64,000 nt of DNA from Augochlora pura. Lineage: Eukaryota > Arthropoda > Insecta > Hymenoptera > Halictidae. Of this stretch, positions 11,187 to 24,139 are shown one piece after another. Position numbers and translations under genes: made by a program. Positions within the stretch are counted from its first letter, which is position 1. Each line of letters opens with the position of its first letter. Below the pieces are notes generated by a model. That model saw only the letters and a program-made list of their open reading frames with translations, made no database searches and was not told where the DNA came from. Location: positions 12,770,244-12,834,243 of the forward strand of contig NC_135778.1 in NCBI RefSeq assembly GCF_028453695.1. Direction: 5' to 3'.

Positions 11187-11879
11187 ATGTAATTATACAA
11201 ACTATTTATTATTTTCTAAATATATATTTCACATTTATATTTCATATTTAACGTTTTATGGTACACATTTCATTGAATACTGGCGATTGAGCGCGTCGAT
11301 GAGCGACGCATGACGCGGTCAACATTCAACGATTGTAATTTCCAAATTGGTTTCTATGGGAATGTGATCTCTTCTCAGTTATTTTAAACAAACTATATAG
11401 AAAATATCCTACGTCACCAGAAGACGGAGGCTACTGTAGTTCAAAAGTCATCGTCTGTCAAATATAGAGAAATTTTTCACATGTCACATATCAATCACTG
11501 TTACTTCTTCTATTTTTTATTATCAACAATAAGCACAAAAATATATGATTTCTTATTAAAAAGGTATGATCTTTATAACATAAAAAGACTGAGCGAAAAT
11601 ATGGAACCGAATAAGCAGTAAATCTCGAAGAACGTGAGGAATTCCATCAAGCGAAATATTTTGCTCTCAAAACACTCAACTTTAAATGTTCATAGAGACT
11701 GAAATATTTATGCAATTTCATTAATTTCTTCATAACTAAGGTCCATAGACCTTTTTGTAAAGCAATAAAAATGAAATAATTATTAATTTGGTGATGCTGA
11801 CATTCTTATTAAATGTCCTCGAATTTTTCAAACCGGATCAATGTGCTAAACCTCAAAATCCGGTTTTCCGTCTTTAGTT

Positions 11880-12185
11880 TTAACCCTTTTAATGCCGGAC
11901 GACGATATATATCGTCGTTTCCAACACTTGCGAAAAGTGTCAGCGACGAAATATCGTTTGCGCGTCCAATAACGCATTGCTATTCGCATTGTGTTGATTA
12001 TTTATTGCAAAATAAATTTATAAAACTATTATTATAATGTGTATATTACTTATAAAACGGCTCCATTTCTTCCGTAATACGTTGCTTTTTAAATTATGCA
12101 AATATCATTTTTCGTTTGGATCTCATGAGTCAAATCTTGGTAAATTCGACAAATTCGCACAGCCACCTGGCACTAAAAGGGTTAA
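11880..12185. mobile_element. TTAA-flanked MITE, family D
   Basis: TTAA at 11880-11883 and 12182-12185 flank 298 bp. The left end CCCTTTTAATGCCGG pairs with the right end, read inward, CCCTTTTAGTGCCAGG. A perfect 20-bp palindrome centred on GATATATATC lies at 11899-11918, just inside the left terminal repeat. No coding capacity is seen. Confidence 0.78.
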
Positions 12186-14618
12186 ATCGAATCTGTGCGA
12201 GCAAAAAATTTCTGAAAAGTTTTACTTTGCCTCGTGATCGAGATTATCCACGAGATAGAGTCTGCATTATCTGATCGAGAAAGGTACGGAAATATTTGTT
12301 AATAAGGAAATATTTCTATGCCGAAAGCACAGGTGCAAGAACGGCGTAATCTACTGTCGGATATATCTACTCACCGAAATCTACTGTCAGATATATCGAA
12401 TCGTCGAAATTTGAACCGCAATACGTCGAGGTGAAAAACACACGCGATTTCCCTGAGAGGCCACAAAAATATTTCCATCAGTCAGCCGCGCGGCAAATGA
12501 CTAATGAAGGATGTAGATCGAGAAAACGAATTTCCGTACGTTTCTATTTAGGTTGAAAGCGAAAAATACGTATTTCCGATATCTGTCTCTGATTTTAAGG
12601 CAACCTCTCCATCGTGTGGAACGGAAGAATGTAAACGATATCATTTGCATTGACACGGAAAAACGTTCTGATCAAGCCGAACTCTTTTTTTTTGGCGCGC
12701 CTGCGAGTTGCATTCAGCCCAATAATAGCTGTCAAAGAGTTACCTTTAGGTCACTGCAGACTCGTAAATGTTATTTCCAAGTGTTAAACAGTCAGGTCGA
12801 CGTGTAACCTACTGGAAAAGATATACTGCGATCATAAAATTGTTCGACAACTGAAACCTACAGAGCATTCGTGCCGCCAAATTTAGCGAATCGACGAATA
12901 TATCGGAGATGTTTGGGTTTATTCTTTGTTCAGAATTAGAAATGCTATTTTACGTTGGTTCGATTCGATAACGTTTTCTAAATATCATTTACTGATTCGT
13001 TGAACCCACACGAGACGTTCATATCAAATACGTTTTGCAATATGTAGCATCGTTTCAAAAATTGTTCTCTCAAAACGTGTCACGAAATCAGCCTCCGATT
13101 GTTTAAAGCTGAACTTTTTACGCTATAATATCCTGTCATACCTTAGGGCACTGTTGGTCATGCGTAATGAACTCACGTTGCACAATAATATTTATTACAA
13201 ATTTAATTATATCCATATGAAAGATCTTATATGCCAGTTTATTTGATTCGTTTCTTTACTTTACATTAAGTAAAAGAACTACATTTCTTAATAACAGTTT
13301 TTTAACAATTATATCTTTTAAAATATATCTTTTTCAAAAGTGAACTATTGAATTTTTTTCGATGACAGTGAAATCAGTCTATTGCTCCATCATTAGAAGG
13401 TACTTTTTAAATTTTGCCATTACTTTGAATAAACTCTCGTTTTTTAACTTTTTTATATGAACCTATAAGGAAAATTTAAAAAATTTTTTTTTGTAGATTT
13501 CGGTAACTTGCACGCATGTTGGAAATTTCATTGAAATCGGTCGACCTTGAAACGAGCTACAAATAATTGAAGATCGCAAGAATTGCAGATTTTTCTCGTT
13601 TTGTGATACTTTTGACCAATAAATGTGAGAAATTTGCAGCTTTTAAAATCATTTAACGCTTGTAATTTGACTTTGCACTAAGCAATCTCGATAAAATGTT
13701 CAGTGTAACTTAAACGAAATAATTTTCAACTTGTTTAGATCTACAGCATTTCTTAAACTTCGTTATAGGCTCAGATAAGAAAATGACAGTTTTTAATTTC
13801 GATTCGTCATTTTAAGTAATAGAAAATTGTAACAAAGTAGTTCAAATCATTGTATAGTATACTATATCCTCTAATCCAGCTTTAAAAATGTTAGCGTTTT
13901 AAATTGTGTCCAAATATTAACAAGAGTCGCTGTATAAGAAATGATTAGCGACCAGAAAAAATCTTATATTGTTCCTTTTTTATAAAAAATTTATGAAAGG
14001 AATTACAGTGCAAAATGTTACGTATATTCCGCTATAAATTTTCTACTTCATGTTATCCAACCTCATTTTGCATTAGTTCGAGCAACGTCGTGCCTAACCA
14101 CCAGAGTCCCTTAAATATCCACGGTATGCTAAAGGAAGGGGAACTAGACCTTTAGCGGTAGTCCTGCCCTGGGGAGTCAAAAAGCAGCAGGTAAAAAATT
14201 GCCTGACATTTCAATCGGGCCGGCCAACAAATCTCGCCGACTCCGCGCGGCCCGTGAGTTAAGTCCGAGTTAGGTGTATCTAGCAGCCGAATCTACGAGC
14301 TAAATCTACTTTACAATCGCAGTATATCGTTTCCGGCGACAGTAGAATTACTATAATTCGTTGGAGCGCGGCGAAGGCGGAAGACCGGGGCCAGCGTTCG
14401 TCCCCTCGCGTCGACTCCCGGTTTCGGCAAATAAATGTCGCAGACTCGTGGACCCCGACGCACCTGCCAATCTCCGCGTGCAAATATAAACGGTGAAATG
14501 GGTTGCAAATAGGCCGACCGCTCGCGGCCGCAGGTACAGGGCCAGTTATCTATTGTTATCGGCGGACATATTGACTGTCGTGCGTGGTTAACACTCGAAC
14601 ACACCTTGCACCTGTCCC
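12186..14618. other. non-coding stretch
   Basis: AT-rich DNA without a recognised gene up to about 14050, then a CpG-rich block to about 14600. The GC-rich frames at 14280-14604 on the minus strand overlap each other and show no domain. Confidence 0.45.
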
Positions 14619-15039
14619 TGTATAAATGTCACACACACACACACACACCTGTATTTAATACGTTTGTACATAGCGATTCGTTTTCAATAAATTACTCAGC
14701 GCTTTGACTTTTATTTCCTGTCACTTCCTGGCTACTCCTTCGGCTCGACAATCTTGGCGATCTCTTCAGCTCGACTTCCTTGGCGATGAGTCTTCTTCGG
14801 CCGTGGCCGTTCTTCCCGCGCCTCGTCGGCGAATTCGAGGACAACGGAGTAATGCCGTTAGCGTTTCACCTGGCTCGGTCCGTTTTCGGACCGCTGCGCC
14901 GCTGTTTTTCTTTCGTTTTGCTTCGCTTCGTGTTCGTACGCTGCAATTTGGCGGGCAACACGAAGAGAATTCGCAGCGCTGGAATTTCTGCGGAGAAACA
15001 CGTCGGACGGAACGTTCCGCGGCAGCCGGAATCTGCAAG
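14619..15039 (+). other. candidate 5' exon with TATA-like box and strong splice donor
   Basis: A TATAAATG motif lies at about 14620, followed by a CA dinucleotide run (about 14629-14648) and a GC-rich stretch ending in GCAAG|GTAAGTCG, where GT is at 15040-15041. This matches the splice-donor consensus closely. A frame from ATG 14786 runs open across the donor, but its translation, rich in R, F and L, has no recognisable domain. The segment may be an untranslated first exon. No downstream acceptor exon was found, so this stays a suggestion. Confidence 0.2.
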
Positions 15040-15041
15040 GT

Positions 15042-17124
15042 AAGTCGTATTCTGTTCTGTTACCAGAACTTCTGTTCCTGTTGTTTATTAAGGATCTCAC
15101 GATGCTACACGGCTCCCTCTGCAAGATTTTTCTTCGCTGCTCGTTTGACCGCGAGCTGGCGAAATATTTCTGTTCTTGTTCATGAAACGTGGATCATTTA
15201 CGACACAGTACGCTTTGTTAGACTCGAAGAATAATCATCAATTTCTTAGAAATTTGAGATTACTCTGGGTATTTATTATTATTTCGGTTCTTAATTTTGG
15301 TCTATTATATGAGATTTTATACGATTCTTATTATACGATTTTACGGGTAATTTGACTTTAATTTTAATGACAGTAATTTAATTACTGCATAGGTGCAATT
15401 GGTACTAATGTATTGATATTAAGTACTGAATGTGTTGTTACGAATAGAAAAAGCTGGAATTCTTTTAATGGAACGTTGTTAGACATTTTGTATTCTCATC
15501 TATGGATTACTAATATTTGTACAAGCATATATATCACATGTGTTAATATTATTATATATTATATACATATTGATATTACATTATAAAATAACACACACTT
15601 TTTCATAAACAATTATTGAGGAATTGTTTCAGTTCATTGCAATAAAAATCGCGAATGGTACACAGAAAAGTCATCGTTACAAGCAAATTTATTGTTACAA
15701 AAATTTAATGCTAAATAAACTATATATACTATAATTTCGTATAAGATTATGAAATAAACTATCGATTTGAAACCAAAAATATCCTGAAAAATTATCCAAG
15801 ATTAGTTGAATCATCTTCGACGGGTTATTTATCGAAATCCCGCGAACATTTTCCGCTGCTGGTCGCCGTTTCAAATGGCAGGCGACCAACGTTGAAACAC
15901 CACTCGAATCAGTTAATAGTCGGTATAAAATTCCGATTACGTTTGTAAATAGAAATAACGTGTGACACCGTATAAAAACATCTCCCCGTCCGAACAGGTA
16001 TCAAGTAATCGGAAATCCGCTTATGACGGAATCACGGCCGATTCGGATATTTATCAAAGTGGAGCTCTTTCCCGCGGCGAGTAATTTAGTAGTTGCACTC
16101 TTGTGAAAAAATTTCATTTGCAGCTGTCCTCGTTTTTTCAATTCGACAGCGCCGTACTCAGTCGCATCAATCCCCGTAACGCCGCGCCGCGCCGCCCCGG
16201 CTTGAAAAATGAAATTTTCCTGCTGTAATCGTATCAGGAAATATTGTTTTTTGATCTGTGCTGTCTGGTATCGTATTTGTGGAAAAGCAGCGATATCGAC
16301 GAGCGAGAGCGGGCACGTATATAACGCTGCTTATAAAATTGCGCGCAACTGGCTTGGGACATTTATTTGGCAACATTCAAGAAGAATCGTTCGAATGGCA
16401 TAAAGGGATTGCTGACTAACCGAATTCTGCTGCACTGGTTATTTCCCGTTCCCGGTTGGATTAACTGGTTAAAAATGTTCCTTCACCTGCGTAGCCCGAA
16501 ACAACGATATCAATTTGTAGAAAAAAAAAAAGTAATAAAGAAGTTGAACACAGATCTAGCAAAATGTACAGTAACTATACGATCATTATAAAACCTTTAA
16601 ATGAAGTGCAACGAAATCAGAAAAAATCTATAAATTAAGGTTGAAAAGAAAGGAATCGATAACTTTGGCAAATTTATTTATATGTTAAATTGTAATTTTA
16701 ATTTGATTTTATTTAACTATAATAAACAATACAATTGCGATTCTCGAGAAACCAAATGCTTCGAGAGGAACGCAACTAAATCTATATTTCGACCTGAATA
16801 TTCTTTTCTATCTATTCTTTTGAAATTCCTGCATTTTTAATTTTATAACATTAATCATGCGTTTCAGTTTCTATTAACAGTTTTCATAATAAAAGTAAAA
16901 CTAAAACTTCACGCCTTAACATCTATTCACAATAATCGATCAGACAATGGACCCGACACGATCACCATGACGATTGGTCGATTGATTCGCCATCCTGACA
17001 TAATCGCATGAGTATTTAAAGCGAATGAATATTTTGTACAATATTTATAATTAACGCTCGGCTATTCTAACATACTTAAAACATTATACTATGGTAAGGT
17101 ATTTATAAATGTATTATTCTTAAC
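15042..17124. other. non-coding stretch
   Basis: Mostly AT-rich DNA with a small CpG-rich patch near 16140-16330. No gene or intact mobile element is recognised. Confidence 0.45.
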
Positions 17125-18281
17125 TATTGGGTTGTTCGGAAAGTAATTTCGTTTTTTCTTGTGATAATGAAAGACAATTTTCGTATAATGAACAAATATT
17201 TTATTAAATTTTATACTGGCCATTCTGTTCCCAATACCTTGTGCCATCTTTCTGGTAGTAGCATGATTCCACGCTCATAAAATTTTTGGTCTTCGCTGGC
17301 AAAAAACTGGTCGAGGTGGTTTTTGACCGCCTCATTTGAAGTGATGGTTTTACCGTTAAACAATTTTGCAGTGACCGGCGCAAATAATAATCCGAAGGTA
17401 CCAGATCTGGAGAATATGGTGGGTGCGGTATTGTATCCTATTTAAGCTGTAAAAGCTTTTGGTGAGTGATCAAACTTACATGAGGTCTCGCATTATCTTG
17501 GTGTAACACTACACCTTTTCTGTTAATTAATTCTGGCGTTTTCCGTTGAAGTGTATCATTCGGTTTGTCCAGCTGATGACAGTAGACTTCCGAATTAATT
17601 GTTGTGTTATCCGATAAAAGCTCAAAAAAACGATTTCTTTAAAATCCCACCAAACAGACAGCATTACATACATACAACCCATTTTTCGTCCCCAGTAATG
17701 ATGCGCTTCAAAAATGGATAATTTTCGTGACGTTTTAAAAGCGAATCACAGACGTCAACGCAACGACACAAACTCCCCGTGAGAACATGGAGAACCCATA
17801 TATCGAGCCTTGAGATCAAACCCAGGCCTTTCAAGTGGTCATAAACAATTCGATTTGATAAATTTAACCTCTCACCGATCTCACGTGTTGTTGTTCGCCG
17901 GTTTACATCAATTAATACCTTTATCGTGACTTTATCAGCTTCAACCGGCCTTCCAGAACGTAGTGCATCTTCGACATCAAAAATGCCGGATCGAAATTTT
18001 GCAAACCATTTCTGGCACTGGCGTACTGTCAACACATCGGCTAATTTCTTTCTGGCTTGAATAGCATTTTACTAAAATGCTGTTATTACTCTCCATATTT
18101 AAAAGGGCACCAACCAAATACAACTGAGTAGAATCAATTGGACTTTTTCACACACAAGCCTTGCTATATCAGCTCTCAAAATATATAATAATTATGCGGC
18201 TTAAATGTGAATTTGGGTGTAAAAAATACAAATAAATCCTCTGTCGGGAAAAAACGAAATTACTTTCCGAGCAAACCAATA
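17125..18281 (-). mobile_element. mariner element with inactive transposase
   Basis: The inverted ends are TTGGGTTGTTCGGAAAGTAA at 17127 and, read inward from 18279, TTGGTTTGCTCGGAAAGTAA. Each is about 30 bp with few mismatches and continues TTTCGTTTTTTC. TA dinucleotides at 17125-17126 and 18280-18281 give the standard target duplication. The element itself is 1153 bp, slightly shorter than usual for a mariner (about 1.3 kb), in line with an internal deletion in the transposase. Both ends and both target bases survive, so the insertion is probably not very old. Confidence 0.92.
17211..18096 (-). pseudogene. mariner transposase pseudogene (DD34D)
   Basis: The reading starts at ATG on the minus strand (18096-18094) with MESNNS and is soon frame-shifted. 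It re-enters at 18035-17664, where the N-terminal DNA-binding part is clear: VRQCQKWFAKFRSG, then the second helix-turn-helix around REIGERLNLSNRIVYDHL. The first catalytic Asp lies in TGDEKWV. About 25 residues are then missing before VMLSVWWD. The second Asp is in HQDNARPH and the third in HPPYSPDLVPSDY, with 34 residues between them, so it is DD34D. Inactivating changes are visible: the frameshift near the start, the deletion after the first Asp, an in-frame TAG where the family usually has Trp before DTIPHPPY, and a further frameshift before NEAVKNHLDQFF. The product would cut and paste its own element at TA sites, but this copy cannot make an active enzyme. Confidence 0.92.
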
Positions 18282-20412
18282 CTTTGACATGCTCCTGATT
18301 GTGACGTTATATCGATATTTAAAAATGTTGCATTTGAATTTGCATAAAAAATTCGCACGATTTTTCCGACCCGCGATGTTTGGAAATTTTAGATGCAATA
18401 GATGTCAATTACGCGCGTCTCGTTGTCTGTAGAATAATCGTTGTTGGCGTACTAGCACGATTCGTGGAACGTGTCCGGGCCGCCGATAAAGCTACTAAAA
18501 ACGGAAAGACGATTAGCAGTGAACAGAGTTGCCGAGAAAAAGAAGGGAAAATCACAGGAAGGAATGTTGTATCGCGTGTCCTTCGTAAACCGGGTCCTAA
18601 AGGGCAAGACGTGGGAGGGTTAGGGTCACGACTACGACGTTAATCCGATGTGGAACGCTCTCGACCCTACTGCTTTCCGAATTTTCCACGGGATTACGTG
18701 CAGAACTTCTTCACCACCTTTATTTACCCATGTTTTATATATACCCTTTTTACTGCCCCGATCTGTTTGCCGACTAGTTTTCTTTCACGGCGAAATAAAT
18801 GCACGGGGCTGGGCAGATTGTGTTCTAGCCTGATCGACGTTATCCTTTCGAGAACGCTTTTGTTAGCAAATTAGAAGTCGTTATTTTATATAGCTTCATG
18901 AACGATGTTACAATTTTTATATCACGCTAATGGAAACTTGTACGCAATATTTGCGCAACTAATAATTTATTCTTATTAATAATACTCGAAATTGGGCTAA
19001 AGTATTGCCTTAACCTTATTTACTATAATATAGTGTCAGAGACGTTGAACAAATTTGGTATATAATTCACTGAATATAATAATAAACGTTATTATATATA
19101 ATATATATCACATTACCATATAATAATATAATAAATCACAAATGTTATTGTCTTCTTTGAACATAAAAATTAAATATCTGCCCTTCTTATACACATATCC
19201 GAAAATTAAAGTAAAGGGTGATATACAGTAAATATAAATTTTCTTTCTCGCATAGCAATTTATTAGCGACAAAGAAGTGTCATCAAAGTAGCTGTAGAAA
19301 ATATTGTAGTCAAACTGAGTGATTCCACATTTTTATTTCAAAATTATTGTAAATAAAAAGACGTTCTTGCAAGAAATGATTAATCCAATATATCAGTCCA
19401 AATATACATTATAATACAAATTTTAAAGAAACGAGATATATTCAATCTTTTTATTATTGTACGTAATACGCTGCTAATTTTGAGTACTCAGTAATAGTGT
19501 TGAATTGGCTAAAAGTCGCCTGAATGATTTGTTAATTAATCTAGCTATTCTCCACCGCTACACCGAGCGGCTTTGAACTCTGGCAATCTACTGGAAGATA
19601 AAGGAAGAATGTAAGTATTTTGTAACAAGACAGAGCTTAATATATTCTTTGGGGAGGAGGATAACATCTTTAATACGTAATTTGCATGTTATATGAAGTC
19701 TATGTCAGCGCGTTCGCGAATTTGGCGCGAAGAAAGTCAGAGGTTTAAATGTGACGAGGGTTGGATTCGGGTATAACACGTTAATCCGTCGGGACACGTT
19801 TCACGGTATCCTACCTAATCCTTCTATCGAAAGGAATTAGTCTTCAGGAGCATGTATCCGTTTCCATGTATAACGGATGGTCTACTTTAGTTCGTCCGTG
19901 ATATTTTCTATATAAGCTCGACGTACTTCCTGCTCGAAAGAGATTCAACATTTAATCGCTATGCGCTCAACGTCGTCCCTTACATTTTAATTTTACAGAT
20001 CAACGATCAAATAATACTTAATAACGAGGTGAACATATATAGTTACTTCCAAAAGTATTCATTCAAAAGTTTCTTGTATTTTAACAATTATATATTTTAC
20101 TTTACTATAACGTAAAGTATAGTTCCTTTCAATTTATATTTATTTGAATATATGACGTAGAAATTAAAGTTATACTAATATCCGAATATTTTTGGGATTA
20201 ACTGTATACAGGTATCTCTACATGTAGTAAAAGTTAGAACAATAAAAGAACCTACTGAACAGTAAAAGTCACTTACCTGTTATTATTCCATTTACTTAAA
20301 TAAAAATTGCGAACCAGAATGTTTATTAAAATATTCATTGACCCAACAACTACTTGGTTACTGTATTAAATGCATAATATTTTTACATTTTTTTCAAGTG
20401 AAACTATGTATT
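18282..20412. other. non-coding stretch
   Basis: Moderately GC-rich at about 18400-18850, then strongly AT-rich. Frames at 18380-18874 overlap and have no recognised domain. A TATA-type run lies around 19090-19110. Confidence 0.45.
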
Positions 20413-21430
20413 AGTTTTTCGATGACATTATTGCCGATTTTAAGATGAATCCAGCGACGTATAATTCAAGGTCATTCTAGTCGCGCAAAGTATGAAAATA
20501 GTTAAAAAACCGAAAAATATCGCAATAATCACTTTCACAGGATCCACCAACCTTGGTTTGATTCTACCTACAGAACATGCTAGAAATGATGTTCGTTCGT
20601 GTTTTGTTGAGTTGTTCACCTCACGCAACAACATGTGTCCCTTCGAACCAAACAATTTGTTCCTCAAGCATGTTCGCGTATCATTAACGATAATGGAGAT
20701 ATTGCTTTGCAACACTTTATTCGCCCCACCCTGTATATTTAGATATTTTATCATTTTTATATTTCTATATTTCTATAGCTTTATGTTTCTATATTTCTAT
20801 ATTTCTACATTCCTACATTCCTACATTCCTACTTTTCTACATTTCGACAATTCCACATATCTATGTTTCTACGTTTCAACGTTTCTACAATTCTATAATT
20901 CTACAATTCTATAATTCTGCAATTCTACAGTTCTATAATTCTATAATTCTGCAATTCTACAGTTCTATAATTCTACAATTCTACAAATCCATAATTCTAC
21001 AGTTCTACAATTCCACATATCTACGTTTACATTATACAAATTGACAAAACACGAACGAACATCATTTCGAGCATGTTCGGTAGGTAGAATCAAACCAAGG
21101 TTAGTGGATCCTCTGAAAGTGATTATTAGGTTATTTCTCGGTTTTTCAACTATTTTCATACTTTGTGCGATTGGAATGACCTTGAGTTATAGGTCGATGG
21201 ATTCGTCTTAAAATCGGCAATAATGTCACCGAAAAACAAATACATAGTTCCATTTGAAAAAACATCGATGACCTTCAAATCTCGAAAAATATGGCCTTTA
21301 AAAAAAAACCATTTCCACCACAACATGTGCCCTTTCGAACCAAACAATTTGTTCCTCAAGCATGTTCGCGTATCATTTACGATAATTTAGATATTGCTTT
21401 GTAACACTTTATTTGCCCCACCCTGTATAT
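20413..21430. mobile_element. rearranged foldback-type repeat block
   Basis: Two arms of about 198 bp, 20413-20610 and 21042-21239, are inverted copies of each other. Examples are GGTTTGATTCTACCTACAGA near 20553 and its diverged complement near 21085. A second segment of about 110 bp is directly repeated at 20628-20738 and 21320-21430. Both copies contain CAAACAATTTGTTCCTCAAG and end in GCCCCACCCTGTATAT, which looks like a CAGGGTGGGGC transposon end. The centre is an 8-bp microsatellite. The order is A, B, microsatellite, inverted A, spacer, B. No matching left terminal repeat is present. Open frames across the arms are read as chance. Confidence 0.7.
20755..21020. repeat. degenerate 8-bp tandem repeat (TTCTACAA type)
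   Basis: Some 260 bp of tandem units vary around ATTTCTAT, ATTCCTAC and AATTCTAC. It sits in the spacer between the two inverted arms of the foldback block. Confidence 0.85.
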
Positions 21431-24092
21431 AATATGATATAAAAATCACGGGAACGAGTTAGTCTGCAATACAAATAGCACGAAACGATCACGCAAACAA
21501 AAATAATAGCTACGGTGCTCACTGTTTGTCGAGTTCCTATTATTGCGCGAGACGTGGAGTTAATAGACCTCGTAACGGCGGAAAACAGTTTACCGTGATA
21601 TGAACACTAAAATTTTTCGCGAAATTGTTTCCATAAATCATAATCTCATTCCTTTCGCGGAGAAACTACGCGCCGTGGAATATTCCACTCCCTGGAAATA
21701 TTAAGAAACGGAAGAAATAACAGAGGACTTTCAGTTTAAGCTTGTTTAAAATTGTTAGTATCATATCTATTTATTTATTTACATGAAGATACTCGTTTGA
21801 CACTGATACTCTGTATTACTCGCATTAACACTGAAACATGGAGGACCACGAAGTTCATGCTAGTTAATTATTAATTTCAGTGTTAACTTGTGCTGGAGTT
21901 AAAAGTGAATTGCAGTCTGATTTCGGTCTTTTTCAGTTGTACCAATATTTTTAATGCAGAACCACAATGCAATTATTGATTACAAAATTTATTGTTGAGA
22001 AATGATCGCACAGATTGACTTTTCCTGTACAAGGTAGCCCAAAAGTCACTCGCAATAGGGAAATAAGGGGTTCCTTAGGTTAATTAAAGTAACTTTTTCT
22101 TTGTCGCAAATGAAAAGCCTCTCATTGGTCGATACTTTTTGTATCTAATCCAATCGCTCAGCCGTTCGATAATAAAATTATTAACCAGTCGACAAATCGT
22201 TGTCTCTGTGTTCCTAAAAATTTTGCGTGCTCGCAAAATACGCAAATAATTAGAAAAACACCAAATATTTAAAATAATAAAATATAGATGATACATTTTT
22301 TAAACTCTGTGGACTGTAATTCACGGTAGTTGCAATCGTCATCGATATCGTTCGATAAATGAGCTCATTCTGCAATTTCAATTTCAAGATGTATAAACAT
22401 TGAACTGCAACGTGTTTCGTGCAATTTACAATACACATACATATTTGATAAAAAATATATTATTGCTCCTTTTTAACCTCGGAGTTATTTATGGAACAGT
22501 GAACGCTGGTAATATATTCAAAAAGACATATGAATGTTTATTAATAGCCTTAATTGTAATAAATGTCCATAAATTGTGGTAAACAACTTCCAAATAAATA
22601 ACACCGAATTTGTGAAGTTGAAATATTGTTTGCACTGAAGCAATGTATGCGAGCGTGGAATATACATGATATGTTTCGCTGATTGTCACAATTTTGCTAT
22701 ACGGTAAATGTCTTCTTGAAATTCTAAGATTGATGGAAAAAGGATTGTTGTAATGTATATCGCGTTTGGTATCATTTTAATTAGAGCAATCTGACTGATA
22801 TATTAAAATAACTTTTATACATAGAAGGTTAGAAATAAAAAAGTTATGTTATTGTTTTTATTCCAGCATTATAACTTATTCATAGTTATAGTATACAGGG
22901 TGTTCTACTTAACTTTATCTCTTTGAATGTCTCTCTTATTTCTATGACTGCTAGATATATGATTCTAATAGTACATATGTCTCTATATATGATATCTAAT
23001 AATTTTAAGGTTATACTTCGTGAAATTTCGAAGATAATGAAATTTTCTCTATATCCGATTACATGTTGTCATTAACATAGTATGATAGTTGTGTTCACGA
23101 TGAATTTAACGATCTGTTTACATGAATTACACAAGGTTATGTTTAATGTATAATAATGTTGTGGTCTATGTTACGCGGAGGTCATAGCGATCTAAGCCAT
23201 TAGATTCGCCTATCGCTGTCCCATATAACAAAATGTTACTGACCTTGAAATCCGGAAAATGACTTCGGAAAAATGATGTTCCTGCGATTTTGACATTGTA
23301 CAAAGGCATGCCAGTTAATTATGAGAAATTCAACCGTGTATATCTTCCCGCATTCGCGTCCGGCGTTTGCAACAACGCCGATCCATTCCGGACACCGTTT
23401 CGCATAATTATATATTTTTCATTAGCACCGATTCCGAGCGTTGTAACGTATTAACCAACGCGGGCGGCGGCCCCTAGATTTCGGTACTTATAAATTATAT
23501 AGATAAATATAGTCGCGGCGGCGACCGGCGTAAATTCACCTGTCCCATCCCCTAAATTTCGCCTTCGGTGGAATATACGGGGCATATTTCGACAGGAACC
23601 AGTAGATCCCTAACTACATTAATCCTTTTAATATGAAAGTAACAACGCCCGGGTCTGCCGGTTACACCTGGTGCATTGTAACGGTCGTAGAGAGTCGGCG
23701 GGGAAGACGGAACAAAAGCAACGGGAAGGAATTATTTATTGCGTGTGGCTTGCGTATCGTTTAAACTCCGTACCGGTTAATATCAGTGGAGGACCGTGAA
23801 GTAATTAAAATCGCGCGAACGGCCATTGCGAAAGTTGCACGTCGGTTTCTTCGTGACGCGTTTCTCGACGAAAAATATTCCGTTAAGGAAATCAAACGTT
23901 TCTAATTAAAATTATATCACGCGGGACAGTTCTTTTTTCTTCGTAAACGATACAGACGGGTATAATGATAGAATTCCTCGGATGTAGAAAAATATTCGTA
24001 TGGGAATGGATATTAAGATATTATAAAATTGTAATGTTGTGTTGCAGTGTTTGAATTTTTGTACAATTTTTCACAGAATGATAGACTGTAAA
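21431..24092. other. non-coding stretch
   Basis: Mostly AT-rich with no gene recognised. A lone TACAGGGTGTTCTAC at about 22894-22908 looks like one end of a Tc1/mariner-type MITE, but no partner end was found. A more GC-rich patch lies at about 23340-23900. Confidence 0.45.
21825..21886. mobile_element. very short TTAA-flanked inverted-repeat element
   Basis: TTAA at 21825-21828 and 21883-21886 flank only 54 bp with CACTGAAA at the left and TTTCAGTG at the right, a perfect 8-bp inverted repeat (12 bp with TTAA). It may be a deletion derivative of a CACT-ended TTAA MITE like that at 29571. It is short enough for chance to be possible. Confidence 0.4.
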
Positions 24093-24139
24093 CAGAGTTG
24101 GATGGTATACGAATTGTTTGGAAGAAATATTTGTTAAAA

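Noticed and set aside
20440..21159. Similar predicted peptides on opposite strands (MKIV.KP...GSTNLGLILP)
   Set aside because: The similarity is explained by the inverted DNA arms of the foldback block. There is no known domain and the frames run into the microsatellite.
22894..23290. CAGGGTGTTCTAC as the start of a MITE
   Set aside because: No matching inverted end was found within several hundred bases, so the limits cannot be supported.
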